Shown here one piece after another: positions 1 through 8,984 of a DNA stretch of 43,191 nucleotides. The notes under the pieces are model-generated. The model worked only from the letters and a program-made list of their open reading frames with translations. It was not told where the DNA came from and ran no database searches. The DNA comes from Caballeronia jiangsuensis. Lineage in GTDB: Bacteria > Pseudomonadota > Gammaproteobacteria > Burkholderiales > Burkholderiaceae. Within the stretch, counting starts at the first letter, position 1. Every line of letters starts with the position of its first letter. The stretch spans positions 1 to 43,191 of the forward strand of contig JFHF01000060.1 in NCBI GenBank assembly GCA_000648925.1. Reading direction: 5' to 3'. A program made the translations under genes and the position numbers.

Positions 1-224
1 GGTATGTGCAACGCATCGACGGCAACGATATCGACGCCGTGAAGCAGGCCTTCGACAACGCGCGCAATCTGAAGGACGCGAAGCCGCGCATCATCGTGTG
101 CGATACGAAGATGGGCTCTGGCGTGCCGTTTCTCGAAGAGCGCGAGAAGAATCACTTCATCCGCGTCGATCCGCACGAGTGGCAACTCGCGCTCGAAGCA
201 CTGGAAGCCGGGAGAACCGCATGA
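1..224 (+). CDS. Transketolase N-terminal subunit (3' end only)
   Basis: The window opens inside this gene; only about 74 C-terminal codons are present, read in the frame of position 3. The visible part (…GNDIDAVKQAFDNAR…, …IIVCDTKMGSGVPF…) is typical of the end of the thiamine-diphosphate-binding half of a two-chain transketolase: the 'DG(H/N)D' segment and the 'T-K-x-G-x-G' segment lie after the ThDP motif, which is outside the window. A GTG at 6 is internal, not a start. Its TGA (222-224) overlaps the ATG of the next gene (221) as ATGA, so the two halves should be translationally coupled and form a heteromeric enzyme that moves a two-carbon ketol unit between sugar phosphates. Substrate unknown. 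Confidence 0.9.
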   Translation, partial: YVQRIDGNDIDAVKQAFDNARNLKDAKPRIIVCDTKMGSGVPFLEEREKNHFIRVDPHEWQLALEALEAGRTA

Positions 225-1219
225 GCACCGTAGCGAAGAAGCCGCGCCTGAAGACATCGGCGATGATCGCGTCCATCGCGGGCGAAGGACAGGTCACGCG
301 TTCCGCGCCGTTCGGCCACGCGCTCGCGGAGCTTGCGCGCAGCAACGCGAATGTCGTCGGCATGACGGCCGACCTCGGCAAGTACACCGACCTGCATATC
401 TTCGGGAAAGAGTTTCCCGAGCGCTATTACCAGATGGGCATGGCGGAGCAACTGCTGATGGGCGCGGCAGCGGGCATGGCGCATGAAGGCGCACTGCCGT
501 TCGTCACGACCTATGCCGTGTTCGCAACGCGCCGCGCTTATGACTTCATCCATCAGACGATCGCTGAAGACAATCTCGACGTGAAGATCGTCGCCGCGCT
601 GCCCGGTTTGACGACCGGTTACGGCCCGAGCCATCAGGCCGCCGAAGACCTCGCATTGATGCGCGCGATGCCGAACATGACCGTCATCGATCCGTGCGAT
701 GCGCTCGATATCGAGCAGATGGTGCCCGCCATCGCCGCACATAAAGGCCCGGTGTATGCGCGACTTCTGCGCGGCAACGTGCCCGCCGTGCTCGACGAAT
801 ACGGCTATCGCTTCGAGCTCGGCAAAGCCAAGTTGCTGCGCGACGGCGCCGACGTGCTGCTGGTGTCCTCCGGGATCATGACCATGCGCTCGCTCGAAGC
901 CGCGAAAGCGCTCGAACAGGACAACGTCGATGTCGCCGTGCTGCACGTGCCGACCATCAAGCCGCTCGACACCGCCACCATTCTGCGCGAGGCGAAGCGC
1001 ACCGGCCGCATGGTCGTTGTCGCGGAGAACCATAGCGTGATCGGCGGCCTCGGCGAAGCGGTCGCGCGCACCTTGCTCGGCGCGGGCGTGACGCCCGCGT
1101 TCCGCCAGATCGCGCTGCCCGACGCCTTCCTCGACGCCGGCGCATTGCCGACGCTACACGATCGCTACGGCATTTCCACCGAAGCGATGTGCAACACCAT
1201 CAAAGGCTGGCTCGGCTGA
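221..1219 (+). CDS. Transketolase C-terminal subunit
   Basis: 332 residues carrying the pyrimidine-binding domain and the C-terminal domain of transketolase. The conserved catalytic glutamate is visible in the G-M-A-E76-Q segment, followed by 'TTYAVFATRRAYD' and the 'GPSHQAAEDLALMRAMPNM' motif that contacts cofactor and substrate phosphate. The ATG at 221 is chosen because it overlaps the upstream subunit's stop (ATGA) and gives the usual family length; an in-frame upstream extension to 98 would run inside the upstream gene. With the preceding gene it makes a split transketolase of the kind found in dedicated catabolic clusters, in contrast to the single-chain transketolase encoded at 5084-7063. 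The substrate is not evident; split transketolases are known in apulose-phosphate and sulfosugar pathways, but nothing here decides between these and others. Confidence 0.92.
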   Translation: MSTVAKKPRLKTSAMIASIAGEGQVTRSAPFGHALAELARSNANVVGMTADLGKYTDLHIFGKEFPERYYQMGMAEQLLMGAAAGMAHEGALPFVTTYAVFATRRAYDFIHQTIAEDNLDVKIVAALPGLTTGYGPSHQAAEDLALMRAMPNMTVIDPCDALDIEQMVPAIAAHKGPVYARLLRGNVPAVLDEYGYRFELGKAKLLRDGADVLLVSSGIMTMRSLEAAKALEQDNVDVAVLHVPTIKPLDTATILREAKRTGRMVVVAENHSVIGGLGEAVARTLLGAGVTPAFRQIALPDAFLDAGALPTLHDRYGISTEAMCNTIKGWLG

Positions 1220-1271
1220 GCCGCCATCACTCGTCCCGAACAACTTCATCATCGATCAGGAGCACACCATC

Positions 1272-2036
1272 ATGTCAGAGTCGCGTCTTCTCGAAGGCAA
1301 GGTCGCCGTCATTTCCGGAGCGGCATCGCCGCGAGGAATCGGCATGGCGACGGCCCGCATGTTCGCGAAGCACGGCGCGAAAGTCGCCATTCTCGATCTC
1401 GACGAAGCCGCCGCGCGCGAAGCCGCCAGCGGCATCGGACCGGAGCATCGCGGCTACGCGTGCAACGTCACCGACCGCGCCGCCTGCGATAAAGCCGTGC
1501 AACAAGTCATCGCGGATTTCGGCGTCATCGACGTGCTCATCAACAACGCGGGCATCACGCAAGCCGTGAAGCTGCTCGACATCGACGCGCAAAGCTGGGA
1601 CCGCGTCCTCGACGTGAATCTGCGCGGCGTGCTGTATCTGTCGCAGGCGGTCGTGCCGCAGATGAAGCGTCAGGGCGGCGGCTCGATCGGCTGCATGTCG
1701 TCGGTGTCGGCGCAGCGCGGCGGCGGCATTCTCGGCGGCCCGCACTATTCCGCGGCCAAGGCGGGCGTGCTCGGTCTCGCCAAGGCGATGGCGCGCGAGC
1801 TCGGTAACGACGGCATCCGCGTGAACTGCGTGACGCCCGGCCTGATCCAGACCGACATCAACGCGGGCAAGATCAGCGATGAAAAGCGCGTCGAGATTCT
1901 CGCCGGCATTCCGCTCAACCGTCTCGGCGGACCGGACGACGTGGCGGGCGCATTCCTTTTCCTCGCGTCGCCGATTTCGTCCTATATCACCGGCGCGGTG
2001 ATCGATGTGAACGGAGGCATGCTGATCCACGGCTGA
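1272..2036 (+). CDS. SDR-family NAD(P)-dependent oxidoreductase
   Basis: 254 residues, a classical short-chain dehydrogenase. The Rossmann glycine motif is slightly extended (S15-GAASPRGIG24), NNAG is at 91-94, and the catalytic set is Ser144 (or a neighbour), Tyr159 and Lys163 (YSAAK). Asp42 at the end of the second beta strand (I-L-D-L-D) suggests NAD+ preference. The C-terminal 'YITGAVIDVNGG' segment is standard. The start is the ATG at 1272, with AGGAG at 1258-1262. It lies 52 bp after the transketolase subunit and 86 bp before the TRAP binding protein, all on the same strand, so it probably oxidises the imported polyol or sugar acid, or reduces an intermediate. The actual substrate is unknown; SDR substrate cannot be read from these motifs. 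Confidence 0.9.
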   Translation: MSESRLLEGKVAVISGAASPRGIGMATARMFAKHGAKVAILDLDEAAAREAASGIGPEHRGYACNVTDRAACDKAVQQVIADFGVIDVLINNAGITQAVKLLDIDAQSWDRVLDVNLRGVLYLSQAVVPQMKRQGGGSIGCMSSVSAQRGGGILGGPHYSAAKAGVLGLAKAMARELGNDGIRVNCVTPGLIQTDINAGKISDEKRVEILAGIPLNRLGGPDDVAGAFLFLASPISSYITGAVIDVNGGMLIHG

Positions 2037-2122
2037 CGCAGTATCGGAGACACGCGCCGTCGAGAGCGCGTGCTCCACGCAGACAAAACCGATCGCCATA
2101 ACCAGGTTTGGAGGAGCACATC

Positions 2123-3163
2123 ATGACCACCCGCTCGATCAAAAGCGGCATCGACAGGCGCACGTTCCTGAAGACGGGCGCCACCATCGCCGCAGCCGCG
2201 CCGCTCTGGAGCCTCACGACGCGCAAAGCGTCGGCGGCGGACTTCTCGTACAAGCTCGCGACGGGCCAGGACCCGACGCATCCGGTGAACATCCGCGCGC
2301 AGCAGGCCTGCGACAAGATCCGCGAAGCCACCGGCGGCAAGCTCGACATCAAGCTGTTCCCGGCGAACCAGCTCGGCTCCGACACGGACCTGCTCTCGCA
2401 GGTGCGCAGCGGCGGCGTCGAGTTCTTCAATCTCGCCTCGTCGATTCTCGCGACGCTCACGCCCGCCGCGGGCATCGTCAACACGGGTTTCGCGTTCCCC
2501 GACTACGACCATGTCTGGAAAGCGATGGACGGCGATCTCGGCGGCTATGTCCGCTCGCAGGTCGAGAAGTCCGGCATTCTCGCGGTGTCGAAGCCGTGGG
2601 ACAACGGCTTTCGCCAGATCAGCTCGTCCACGCGCGTCGTGAAGACGCCCGCCGATCTGAAGGGCTTCAAGATTCGCGTGCCGCAAGCGCCGATGCTCAC
2701 CTCGCTCTTCAAGTCGCTCGACGCGGGCCCGGCGCCCATCAACTTCAACGAGCTCTACTCGGCGCTGCAAACCGGCGTGGTGGAAGGCCAGGAGAATCCG
2801 CTGCCGATCATCGCGACGGCCAAGCTGTACGAAGTGCAGAAGTCCATCAGCCTGACCTCGCACGTGTGGGACGCGTACTGGATTCTCGGCAATCGTCGCG
2901 CGTGGCAGGCGCTGCCCGCCGACATGCGCGCCATCGTCACGCGCGAATTCGACGCCGCCGGCATGCTGCAACGCGCGGACATCGCGCAGCTCAACGGCTC
3001 GCTGCGCGATCAGTTGAAGGGCAAAGGCATCAACATCGTGGATGTGGACCGCGAAGCTTTCCGCGGCGCGCTCAAGAAGACCAGCTTCTATAGCGACTGG
3101 AAAGCGAAGTACGGCGATCAAGGCTGGGGCACGCTCGAAAAGTACACCGGAAAACTGGTATGA
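2123..3163 (+). CDS. TRAP transporter solute-binding protein (DctP family)
   Basis: 346 residues. It begins with a twin-arginine-like signal (I-D-R-R-T-F-L-K, followed by a hydrophobic stretch and A-S-A-A around residues 37-40), so it is exported to the periplasm. The mature part has the DctP-fold signatures: 'KLATGQDPTHPVN', 'LKGFKIRVPQAPM' with the arginine that usually pairs with a substrate carboxylate, and 'NELYSALQTGVVEGQENP'. The start at ATG 2123 is preferred over a TTG at 2108 because GGAGG lies at 2110-2114. Its stop overlaps the permease ATG (3160) as ATGA. It should capture an organic-acid-like ligand, probably a sugar acid given the neighbouring transketolases and dehydrogenases, and hand it to the DctQM permease. 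Ligand is inferred, not seen. Confidence 0.93.
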   Translation: MTTRSIKSGIDRRTFLKTGATIAAAAPLWSLTTRKASAADFSYKLATGQDPTHPVNIRAQQACDKIREATGGKLDIKLFPANQLGSDTDLLSQVRSGGVEFFNLASSILATLTPAAGIVNTGFAFPDYDHVWKAMDGDLGGYVRSQVEKSGILAVSKPWDNGFRQISSSTRVVKTPADLKGFKIRVPQAPMLTSLFKSLDAGPAPINFNELYSALQTGVVEGQENPLPIIATAKLYEVQKSISLTSHVWDAYWILGNRRAWQALPADMRAIVTREFDAAGMLQRADIAQLNGSLRDQLKGKGINIVDVDREAFRGALKKTSFYSDWKAKYGDQGWGTLEKYTGKLV

Positions 3164-5028
3164 AAGCCATGCACACGATCCCGCTTCCGCATCCGGCGCC
3201 ACACCGCGTCGCCGCGTTTCTCGACACCTGGCTCGGCCACTGCGTGGAGATTCCCGCCGCGCTGCTGGTCCTGGCCGAGATCGTGGTGCTGTTCGCCGGC
3301 GTGACGAGCCGCTATGCGCTGCACACGCCGCTCGTCTGGTCCGACGAACTCGCGTCGATGCTGTTCCTGTGGCTCGCGATGCTGGGCGCGGTCGTGGCGC
3401 TGCGGCGCGGCGAGCACATGCGCATGACGGCGCTGGTCGGCATGGCCTCGCCGGGCGTGCGCGCGTTTCTCGATGTCATCGCGATCGCCGCGCCGCTCGC
3501 GTTCCTGCTGATGGTGATCGGACCGGCGGTGGACTTCGCGCAGGACGAAGCGTTCATCACGACGCCCGCGCTCGATATCGCCAACTCGTGGCGCGCCGCC
3601 GCGTTGCCGATCGGCGCGGGCCTGATGCTGCTCGTCGCGTGCCTGCGGCTCGTGCGCGTGGGGAACTGGAAGCTCACCATCGGCGCGCTCGCGCTCGTGG
3701 CCGCGGTCGCCGTCGCGTTCTATGCGGCGAGTCCGCTGCTCAAGGGCCTCGGCAATCTCAACCTGCTGATCTTCTTCGTCGGCCTCGTCGCGCTGTGCGT
3801 GCTCTCGGGCGTGCCCATCGCGTTCTCGTTCGGTCTCGCGACCTTCGGCTATCTCGCGCTCACCACGAGCACGCCGCTCGTCGTGGTCGTCGGGCGCATG
3901 GACGAAGGCATGTCGCATCTGATCCTGCTTTCCGTGCCGCTCTTCGTGTTCCTCGGCCAGTTGATCGAGATGACAGGCATGGCCAACGCGATGATCGCGT
4001 TCCTCGCCAGCATGCTCGGCCACGTGCGCGGCGGCCTGTCGTACGTGCTCGTCGGCGCGATGTATCTGGTGTCGGGCATCTCCGGCTCGAAAGCGGCCGA
4101 CATGGCGGCGGTCGCGCCCGTGCTGTTTCCCGAGATGAAGGCGCGCGGCGCGAAGCCGGGCGATCTCGTCGCGCTGCTCGCGGCCACGGGCGCGCAGACC
4201 GAAACCATCCCGCCGAGTCTCGTGCTCATCACGCTCGGCTCGGTGACGGGCGTGTCGATCTCGGCGCTCTTCACGGGCGGCATGCTGCCCGGCATCGTGC
4301 TCGCGGTGACCTTGTGCACGGTCGTCTGGTGGCGTTATCGCAGCGACGATCTCTCCGGAGTGAAGCGCGCGACCCGCAAGGAGATCGTGCGCAAGCTCGC
4401 GATCGCCCTGCCCGCGCTCGCACTGCCCTTCGTGATTCGCGCGGCCGTGGTCGAAGGCATCGCCACGGCGACGGAAGTATCGACCATCGGCATCGGCTAT
4501 GCGGTGATCGCGGGTCTCCTGATCTATCGCCGCTTCGAATGGGGCCGCCTGAAGCCGATGCTGATCGATACTGCCGCGCTCTCCGGCGCGATCCTGCTGA
4601 TCATCGGCGCGGCGACGAGCATGGCGTGGGCGCTCACGCAATCGGGCTTCTCGGGCCAGCTCGCGCGCACGATGGGCGCGCTGCCCGGCGGCACGTGGAT
4701 GTTCATGGCGGCGTCGATACTCGTGTTCATCGTGCTCGGCAGCGTGCTGGAAGGCATTCCCGCGATCGTGCTGTTCGGCCCGCTGATGTTCCCGATCGCG
4801 CGCCAGATGGGCATCAACGACGTGCACTACGCGATGGTCGTGATCCTCTCGATGGGCGTGGGCCTGTTCGCGCCGCCGTTCGGCGTCGGCTACTACTCGG
4901 CCTGCGCGGTGAGCCGCATCCATCCGGATGAAGGCATGAAGCCGATCGTCGGCTATATCGCGGCCCTGATCGTCGGGCTGATTTTCGTCGCCGCGATTCC
5001 GTGGATTTCCACGGGCTTCCTGAAATAA
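3160..5028 (+). CDS. TRAP transporter fused permease DctQM
   Basis: 622 residues with many hydrophobic segments throughout. Roughly residues 1-170 form a DctQ-like four-helix small subunit ('W-S-D-E-L-A-S-M-L-F-L-W' is the usual DctQ signature) and residues about 190-622 the large DctM subunit, including 'GSKAADMAAVAPVLFPEMK', 'GAQTETIPPS' and the C-terminal 'FAPPFGVGYY' motif. The Q and M subunits are thus fused in one chain, a known TRAP variant. It overlaps the binding-protein gene by 4 bp (ATGA), so the two are co-translated. It works in the inner membrane as a sodium- or proton-driven secondary importer of the ligand brought by the DctP protein. Confidence 0.93.
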   Translation: MKAMHTIPLPHPAPHRVAAFLDTWLGHCVEIPAALLVLAEIVVLFAGVTSRYALHTPLVWSDELASMLFLWLAMLGAVVALRRGEHMRMTALVGMASPGVRAFLDVIAIAAPLAFLLMVIGPAVDFAQDEAFITTPALDIANSWRAAALPIGAGLMLLVACLRLVRVGNWKLTIGALALVAAVAVAFYAASPLLKGLGNLNLLIFFVGLVALCVLSGVPIAFSFGLATFGYLALTTSTPLVVVVGRMDEGMSHLILLSVPLFVFLGQLIEMTGMANAMIAFLASMLGHVRGGLSYVLVGAMYLVSGISGSKAADMAAVAPVLFPEMKARGAKPGDLVALLAATGAQTETIPPSLVLITLGSVTGVSISALFTGGMLPGIVLAVTLCTVVWWRYRSDDLSGVKRATRKEIVRKLAIALPALALPFVIRAAVVEGIATATEVSTIGIGYAVIAGLLIYRRFEWGRLKPMLIDTAALSGAILLIIGAATSMAWALTQSGFSGQLARTMGALPGGTWMFMAASILVFIVLGSVLEGIPAIVLFGPLMFPIARQMGINDVHYAMVVILSMGVGLFAPPFGVGYYSACAVSRIHPDEGMKPIVGYIAALIVGLIFVAAIPWISTGFLK

Positions 5029-5083
5029 ATTCCGTTCAACGCTCAGTGATGCCGCTCCTTCGATGGAGCGGCCAGGAGAAGTC

Positions 5084-7063
5084 ATGTCTTCCATCGACAC
5101 GCACAAGCTGTCGAACGCCATTCGCTTTCTCGCCATCGACGCCATCGTGCGCGCGGGCGAAGGTCATCAGGGCGTGCCGCTCGGCATGGCGGAAATCGCC
5201 ACGGCGCTGTTCACGCGGCACATGAAGTTCAATCCCGCCGATCCGCAATGGCCCGACCGCGACCGTTTCGTGCTCTCGAACGGCCACGGCTCGATGCTGC
5301 TCTATGCGCTCTTGCATCTCACGGGCTATGCGAACTTCGGCATCGAGCAGATACGGACGTTCCGCGAGATGGGCTCGCATTGCGAAGGCCATCCGGAATT
5401 CGACACGGCCTCGGGCATCGAGGTGACGACCGGCCCGCTCGGGCAGGGCATCGCGAACGCGTTCGGCATGGCGGTGGCCGAGGCGTATCTCAACGCGAAG
5501 TTCGGCGCGGGCGTCGTCGATCACTACACGTATGCGTTCGTCGGCGATGGCTGTCTGCAAGAGGGCGTTGGACAGGAAATGATCTCGCTCGCCGGGCATC
5601 TGAAGCTCGGCAAGCTGATTCTGTGCTGGGACGACAACCGCATCACCGACGACGGCAGCACGACGCTCTCGATCAGCGAGAACGTGAGCGAGCGTTTTCG
5701 CGTCGCGGGCTGGCATGTGATCGAAGTGGACGGACACGATCTCGAAGCCGTGTCGGATGCGCTGGCGCAAGCGAAAGCCGATCCGCGTCCGTCGATGCTC
5801 GCGTGCCGCACGACGATCGCACGCGGCATCGCGCGTCTGCAAGGCCAGCGCGGCGGACACAGCGGACGTCTCTTCGACAAGGACGCCGACGCCGCGCGCA
5901 ACGCGATGAACTGGCCGCATGCGCCCTTCGAGATTCCCGACGACGTACTGCACGCATGGCGCGAAGCGGGACGGCGCAGCGAAGACGAATATCGCGCATG
6001 GCGCGAGCGTGTCGCTTCTTTGCCCGCACCTGCGCGCGCGGAGTTCGACCGCATCCAGGCCGGCGAATTGCCCGAAGGATGGCGGCACACGCTGGAAACC
6101 TACAAGCGCGATGCCGGAACGCGCGATGAAGCGCCGGGCGGCATCATGATTTCCGCCGAGATCAACGATCTCCTCGCGAACGTGTTGCCCGAACGCATGG
6201 TAGGTTGCGCCGATCTCGAAGCGCCGACGAGCCACAAGCGCAGCCTGCGCGCATTCACGGTCGAAGATCGCGGCGGCGCTTACGTCCATTGCGGCGTGCG
6301 CGAGCACGTCATGGGCGCGATGGCGAACGGCATGGCCGCGCACGGCGGCGTGATTCCGCTCACCGTCACCTATCTCGCCTTCTCCGATTACGAACGCCCC
6401 GCGATGCGCATGGCCGCGCTCATGGGCCTGCCGGTGAAGTTCGTCTTCAGCCACGACTCGATCGGCGTCGCCAAGAATGGACCGACGCATCAGCCCGTCG
6501 AGATTCTCGCGTCCCTCCGCGCGATGCCGAACATGCATGTGTTCCGTCCCGCCGATGCCGTCGAGGCCGCCGAATGCTGGATGCTCGCCTACGAGCGCAA
6601 GAGCGGCCCGAGCACGATGGTGTTCGCGCGCCAGGCGCTGCCGCTCGTGCGTACGAAGCACGAGGACGACAACCGCTCGGCGCGCGGCGGCTACGTGCTC
6701 GCAGAGGCCGAAGGCGGCGTGCGGCGCGTGACGCTCATCGCGACCGGCTCGGAGGTCGCGCTGGCGCTCGCGGCGCGCGAGCAGTTGCAGGCGGCGGGCA
6801 TCGCGACGGCGGTCGTGTCGATGCCCTGTTGCGAACGCTTCGACGATGAGGACGCGGCGTATCGCTCAAGCGTGCTCGGCGCGGACACCGTGCGTGTCGT
6901 GGTGGAAGCGGCGGTGCGCTTCGGCTGGGACCGCTACATCGGCGAGCGCGGCGGTTTCGTCGGCATGAAGGGCTTCGGCGCTTCGGGGCCGGCCGAGGCG
7001 CTCTACGAACATTTCGGCATCACGCCGCGGCATATCGTCGAAGAAGTGAAGCGGCATCTTTGA
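5084..7063 (+). CDS. Transketolase, single-chain (divergent active site)
   Basis: 659 residues, full transketolase length, with the ThDP domain first (SNGHGSML; ThDP motif from GDGCLQEG to DDNRIT), then the pyrimidine domain (GVREH with the catalytic Glu; HDSIGVAKNGPTHQPVE) and the C-terminal domain. Start ATG 5084 follows AGGAG at 5074-5078; the frame stays open upstream to 5063 but without a better site. Several normally invariant spots differ from the housekeeping enzyme as I remember it: H-P-G near residue 27 is H-Q-G, and the GGSADLAPSN segment is GCADLEAPTS. These suggest an acceptor or donor other than the normal pentose-phosphate substrates. It lies 55 bp after the TRAP permease and 23 bp before the next dehydrogenase, so it belongs to the same operon as the split transketolase. 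Confidence 0.92.
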   Translation: MSSIDTHKLSNAIRFLAIDAIVRAGEGHQGVPLGMAEIATALFTRHMKFNPADPQWPDRDRFVLSNGHGSMLLYALLHLTGYANFGIEQIRTFREMGSHCEGHPEFDTASGIEVTTGPLGQGIANAFGMAVAEAYLNAKFGAGVVDHYTYAFVGDGCLQEGVGQEMISLAGHLKLGKLILCWDDNRITDDGSTTLSISENVSERFRVAGWHVIEVDGHDLEAVSDALAQAKADPRPSMLACRTTIARGIARLQGQRGGHSGRLFDKDADAARNAMNWPHAPFEIPDDVLHAWREAGRRSEDEYRAWRERVASLPAPARAEFDRIQAGELPEGWRHTLETYKRDAGTRDEAPGGIMISAEINDLLANVLPERMVGCADLEAPTSHKRSLRAFTVEDRGGAYVHCGVREHVMGAMANGMAAHGGVIPLTVTYLAFSDYERPAMRMAALMGLPVKFVFSHDSIGVAKNGPTHQPVEILASLRAMPNMHVFRPADAVEAAECWMLAYERKSGPSTMVFARQALPLVRTKHEDDNRSARGGYVLAEAEGGVRRVTLIATGSEVALALAAREQLQAAGIATAVVSMPCCERFDDEDAAYRSSVLGADTVRVVVEAAVRFGWDRYIGERGGFVGMKGFGASGPAEALYEHFGITPRHIVEEVKRHL

Positions 7064-7086
7064 ATCCCGAACAGCAAGGAAAGAGC

Positions 7087-8043
7087 ATGCAGAAGATCGT
7101 TTTTCTGGACCGCGAAACGCTCGCGCCGCAGATCCGCCTGAAGCGGCCCGCGTTCGAGCACGAGCTCGTCGAATTCGAGCGCACCGCGCCCGATGAAGTG
7201 GTGGCGCGTCTCGCGGGCGCGAGCATCGCGATCACCAACAAGGTCGCGCTCACGGCGGAGGTGCTCGACCAGTTGCCGGAGCTCAGGCTCATCGCGGTGG
7301 CCGCGACGGGCACCGATTGCATCGACAAGAGCGCGTGCGAGCGGCGCGGCATCGTCGTCTCGAACATTCGCGGCTATGCGGTGAACACCGTGCCCGAGCA
7401 TACGTTCGCGCTGATGCTCGCACTGCGGCGCAATCTGATCGCCTATCGCGACGACGTCCTCGAAGGCGAATGGCAGAAGGCCGGGCAGTTCTGCTTTTTC
7501 AATCATCCGATTCGCGATCTGGGCGGCGCGACGCTCGGCATCATCGGCGAAGGCGTGCTCGGGCAGCGCGTCGCGGAAATCGCCCGCGTGTTCGGCATGC
7601 GGCCGATCTTCGCCGCGCACAAGGGACGCGAGGGACTCGGCCCGCTCTACACGCCGTGGGACGAAATGCTCGCGACGAGCGACGTCATCACCATTCACAG
7701 CCCGCTCACGCCGCATACGCGCGGCATGCTGTCGACGGCCGAATTTCGCGCGATGAAGAAGAAGCCGCTCATCATCAACACGGCGCGCGGCGGACTCGTG
7801 GACGAAGCCGCGCTCGTCGAGGCGCTCGATGAAGGCTGGATCAGCGGCGCGGGCTTCGATGTGCTCGCGACCGAGCCGCCCGCGCCCGGCAATCCGCTGA
7901 TGCGCGTCGCGGGCCGGCCGAACGTGATCGTGACGCCGCACGTCGCGTGGGCATCGGATGAAGCGCAACAGACGCTCGCCGATCAGTTGATCGACAACAT
8001 CGCGGCATTCGTGGCGGGCGCGCCGGTCAATGTCGTGCGCTAA
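7087..8043 (+). CDS. D-2-hydroxyacid dehydrogenase, NAD-dependent
   Basis: 318 residues of the D-isomer-specific 2-hydroxyacid dehydrogenase family, closest in look to the glycerate/hydroxypyruvate reductase group. The nucleotide-binding G154-E-G-V-L-G159 motif is intact, and the catalytic triad is in place: Arg234 (NTARGG), Glu263 (ATEPP) and His285 (TPHVAW). Start ATG 7087 follows AAGGAAAG at 7076-7083; an upstream TTG at 7060 would overlap the transketolase end and is less likely. Role: interconversion of a 2-oxo acid with a D-2-hydroxy acid, plausibly hydroxypyruvate/glycerate coming from the transketolase or hydroxyacid steps of this cluster. The substrate assignment is inference. Confidence 0.9.
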   Translation: MQKIVFLDRETLAPQIRLKRPAFEHELVEFERTAPDEVVARLAGASIAITNKVALTAEVLDQLPELRLIAVAATGTDCIDKSACERRGIVVSNIRGYAVNTVPEHTFALMLALRRNLIAYRDDVLEGEWQKAGQFCFFNHPIRDLGGATLGIIGEGVLGQRVAEIARVFGMRPIFAAHKGREGLGPLYTPWDEMLATSDVITIHSPLTPHTRGMLSTAEFRAMKKKPLIINTARGGLVDEAALVEALDEGWISGAGFDVLATEPPAPGNPLMRVAGRPNVIVTPHVAWASDEAQQTLADQLIDNIAAFVAGAPVNVVR

Positions 8044-8052
8044 AGGGCAGCC

Positions 8053-8898
8053 ATGAACGTGACCTTCATCGGCCTCGGCGCGATCGGTTTGCCGATGGCG
8101 CAGCGGATCAAGACGACGGGCCATGCCGTGACGGGCGTCGATCTGTCGAGCCGCGCGCGCGGGCTCGCGCAGGAAAGCGGCCTCGCCGCCGTCGATGGCT
8201 TCGCGGATGCGCCAGCCGCCAGCGTCGTCGTCGCGATGGTGGCGACGCCGCGGCAACTGGCATCGCTCGTCGATGGCGTCGGCGCGAACCTTGCCGGTCA
8301 GACGTGGGTGATCATGTCGACGGTCGGCCCGGACGCCGTACGTCGAGAGGGCGAACGGCTGGCGGCGGCGGGCGCGCGAGTGATCGACGCACCCGTGACG
8401 GGCGGCACCGCGCGCGCGAGACGTGGCGAACTCGTGATCTTCGCGGCGGGCGCGCAACGCGACATCGACGACGCGCGCCCCGTGCTCGACACGATGGGCA
8501 CCGTGCGCATCACAGGCACGAAGCTCGGCGACGGCCAGGCGATCAAGCTCGTGAACCAGCACTTGTGCTCGGTGCATATCGTCGCTGCGGCGGAGGCGCT
8601 GAATCTGGCGCGCTCGCTCGGTCTCGATCCCGCCGCCGTGCTCGATCTGGTCGAGACAGGCGCGGCTGGTTCGTGGATGCTGTCCGATCGCGGGCCGCGC
8701 ATGCTGCAAGGCGCCGACGTGACGGTGACGAGCGCCATTGACATCTTCGTGAAGGACAGCGATCTCGTGGTCGCGGCCGCGCGGGCGTGCGGCGCCGACG
8801 TTCCGCTGCTGTCCGTCGCCAATGCCCGCTATCACGCCGCAGCGGACGCGGGCCTCGGCGCACGCGACGACAGCCGCGTCATCGACACGTGGGGCTGA
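8053..8898 (+). CDS. 3-hydroxyisobutyrate dehydrogenase-family oxidoreductase
   Basis: 281 residues of the beta-hydroxyacid dehydrogenase family. Visible are the N-terminal Rossmann motif G7-L-G-A-I-G12, the substrate-binding segment D112-APVTGG-T119 (often DAPVSGG, here Thr for Ser), and the catalytic Lys165 followed by Asn168 (K-L-V-N-Q). The family includes tartronate semialdehyde reductase, 3-hydroxyisobutyrate dehydrogenase and L-threonate dehydrogenase, so a C3-C4 sugar-acid substrate fits the neighbourhood. It starts 9 bp after the preceding dehydrogenase and is the last gene of this block; the next gene, 86 bp on, is unrelated. NAD versus NADP use and substrate are not determined here. 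Confidence 0.88.
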   Translation: MNVTFIGLGAIGLPMAQRIKTTGHAVTGVDLSSRARGLAQESGLAAVDGFADAPAASVVVAMVATPRQLASLVDGVGANLAGQTWVIMSTVGPDAVRREGERLAAAGARVIDAPVTGGTARARRGELVIFAAGAQRDIDDARPVLDTMGTVRITGTKLGDGQAIKLVNQHLCSVHIVAAAEALNLARSLGLDPAAVLDLVETGAAGSWMLSDRGPRMLQGADVTVTSAIDIFVKDSDLVVAAARACGADVPLLSVANARYHAAADAGLGARDDSRVIDTWG

Positions 8899-8984
8899 AC
8901 GCGGACTTCCGCCATGACCTGACACGCCCGCTGATCGCTTCCTTCAGAAGAACTATAGTTAAAGCTCACAAAAACGGAGGCACC

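Noticed and set aside
6..224. A complete small gene starting with GTG at position 6
   Set aside because: The codons before it continue the same frame to the window edge and the sequence is the end of a transketolase subunit, so this is a truncated gene and not a small one.
3118..5145. A 675-codon open frame on the minus strand opposite the TRAP permease
   Set aside because: Highly charged, repetitive His/Arg/Glu/Asp translation with no family signature; antisense shadow of dctQM.
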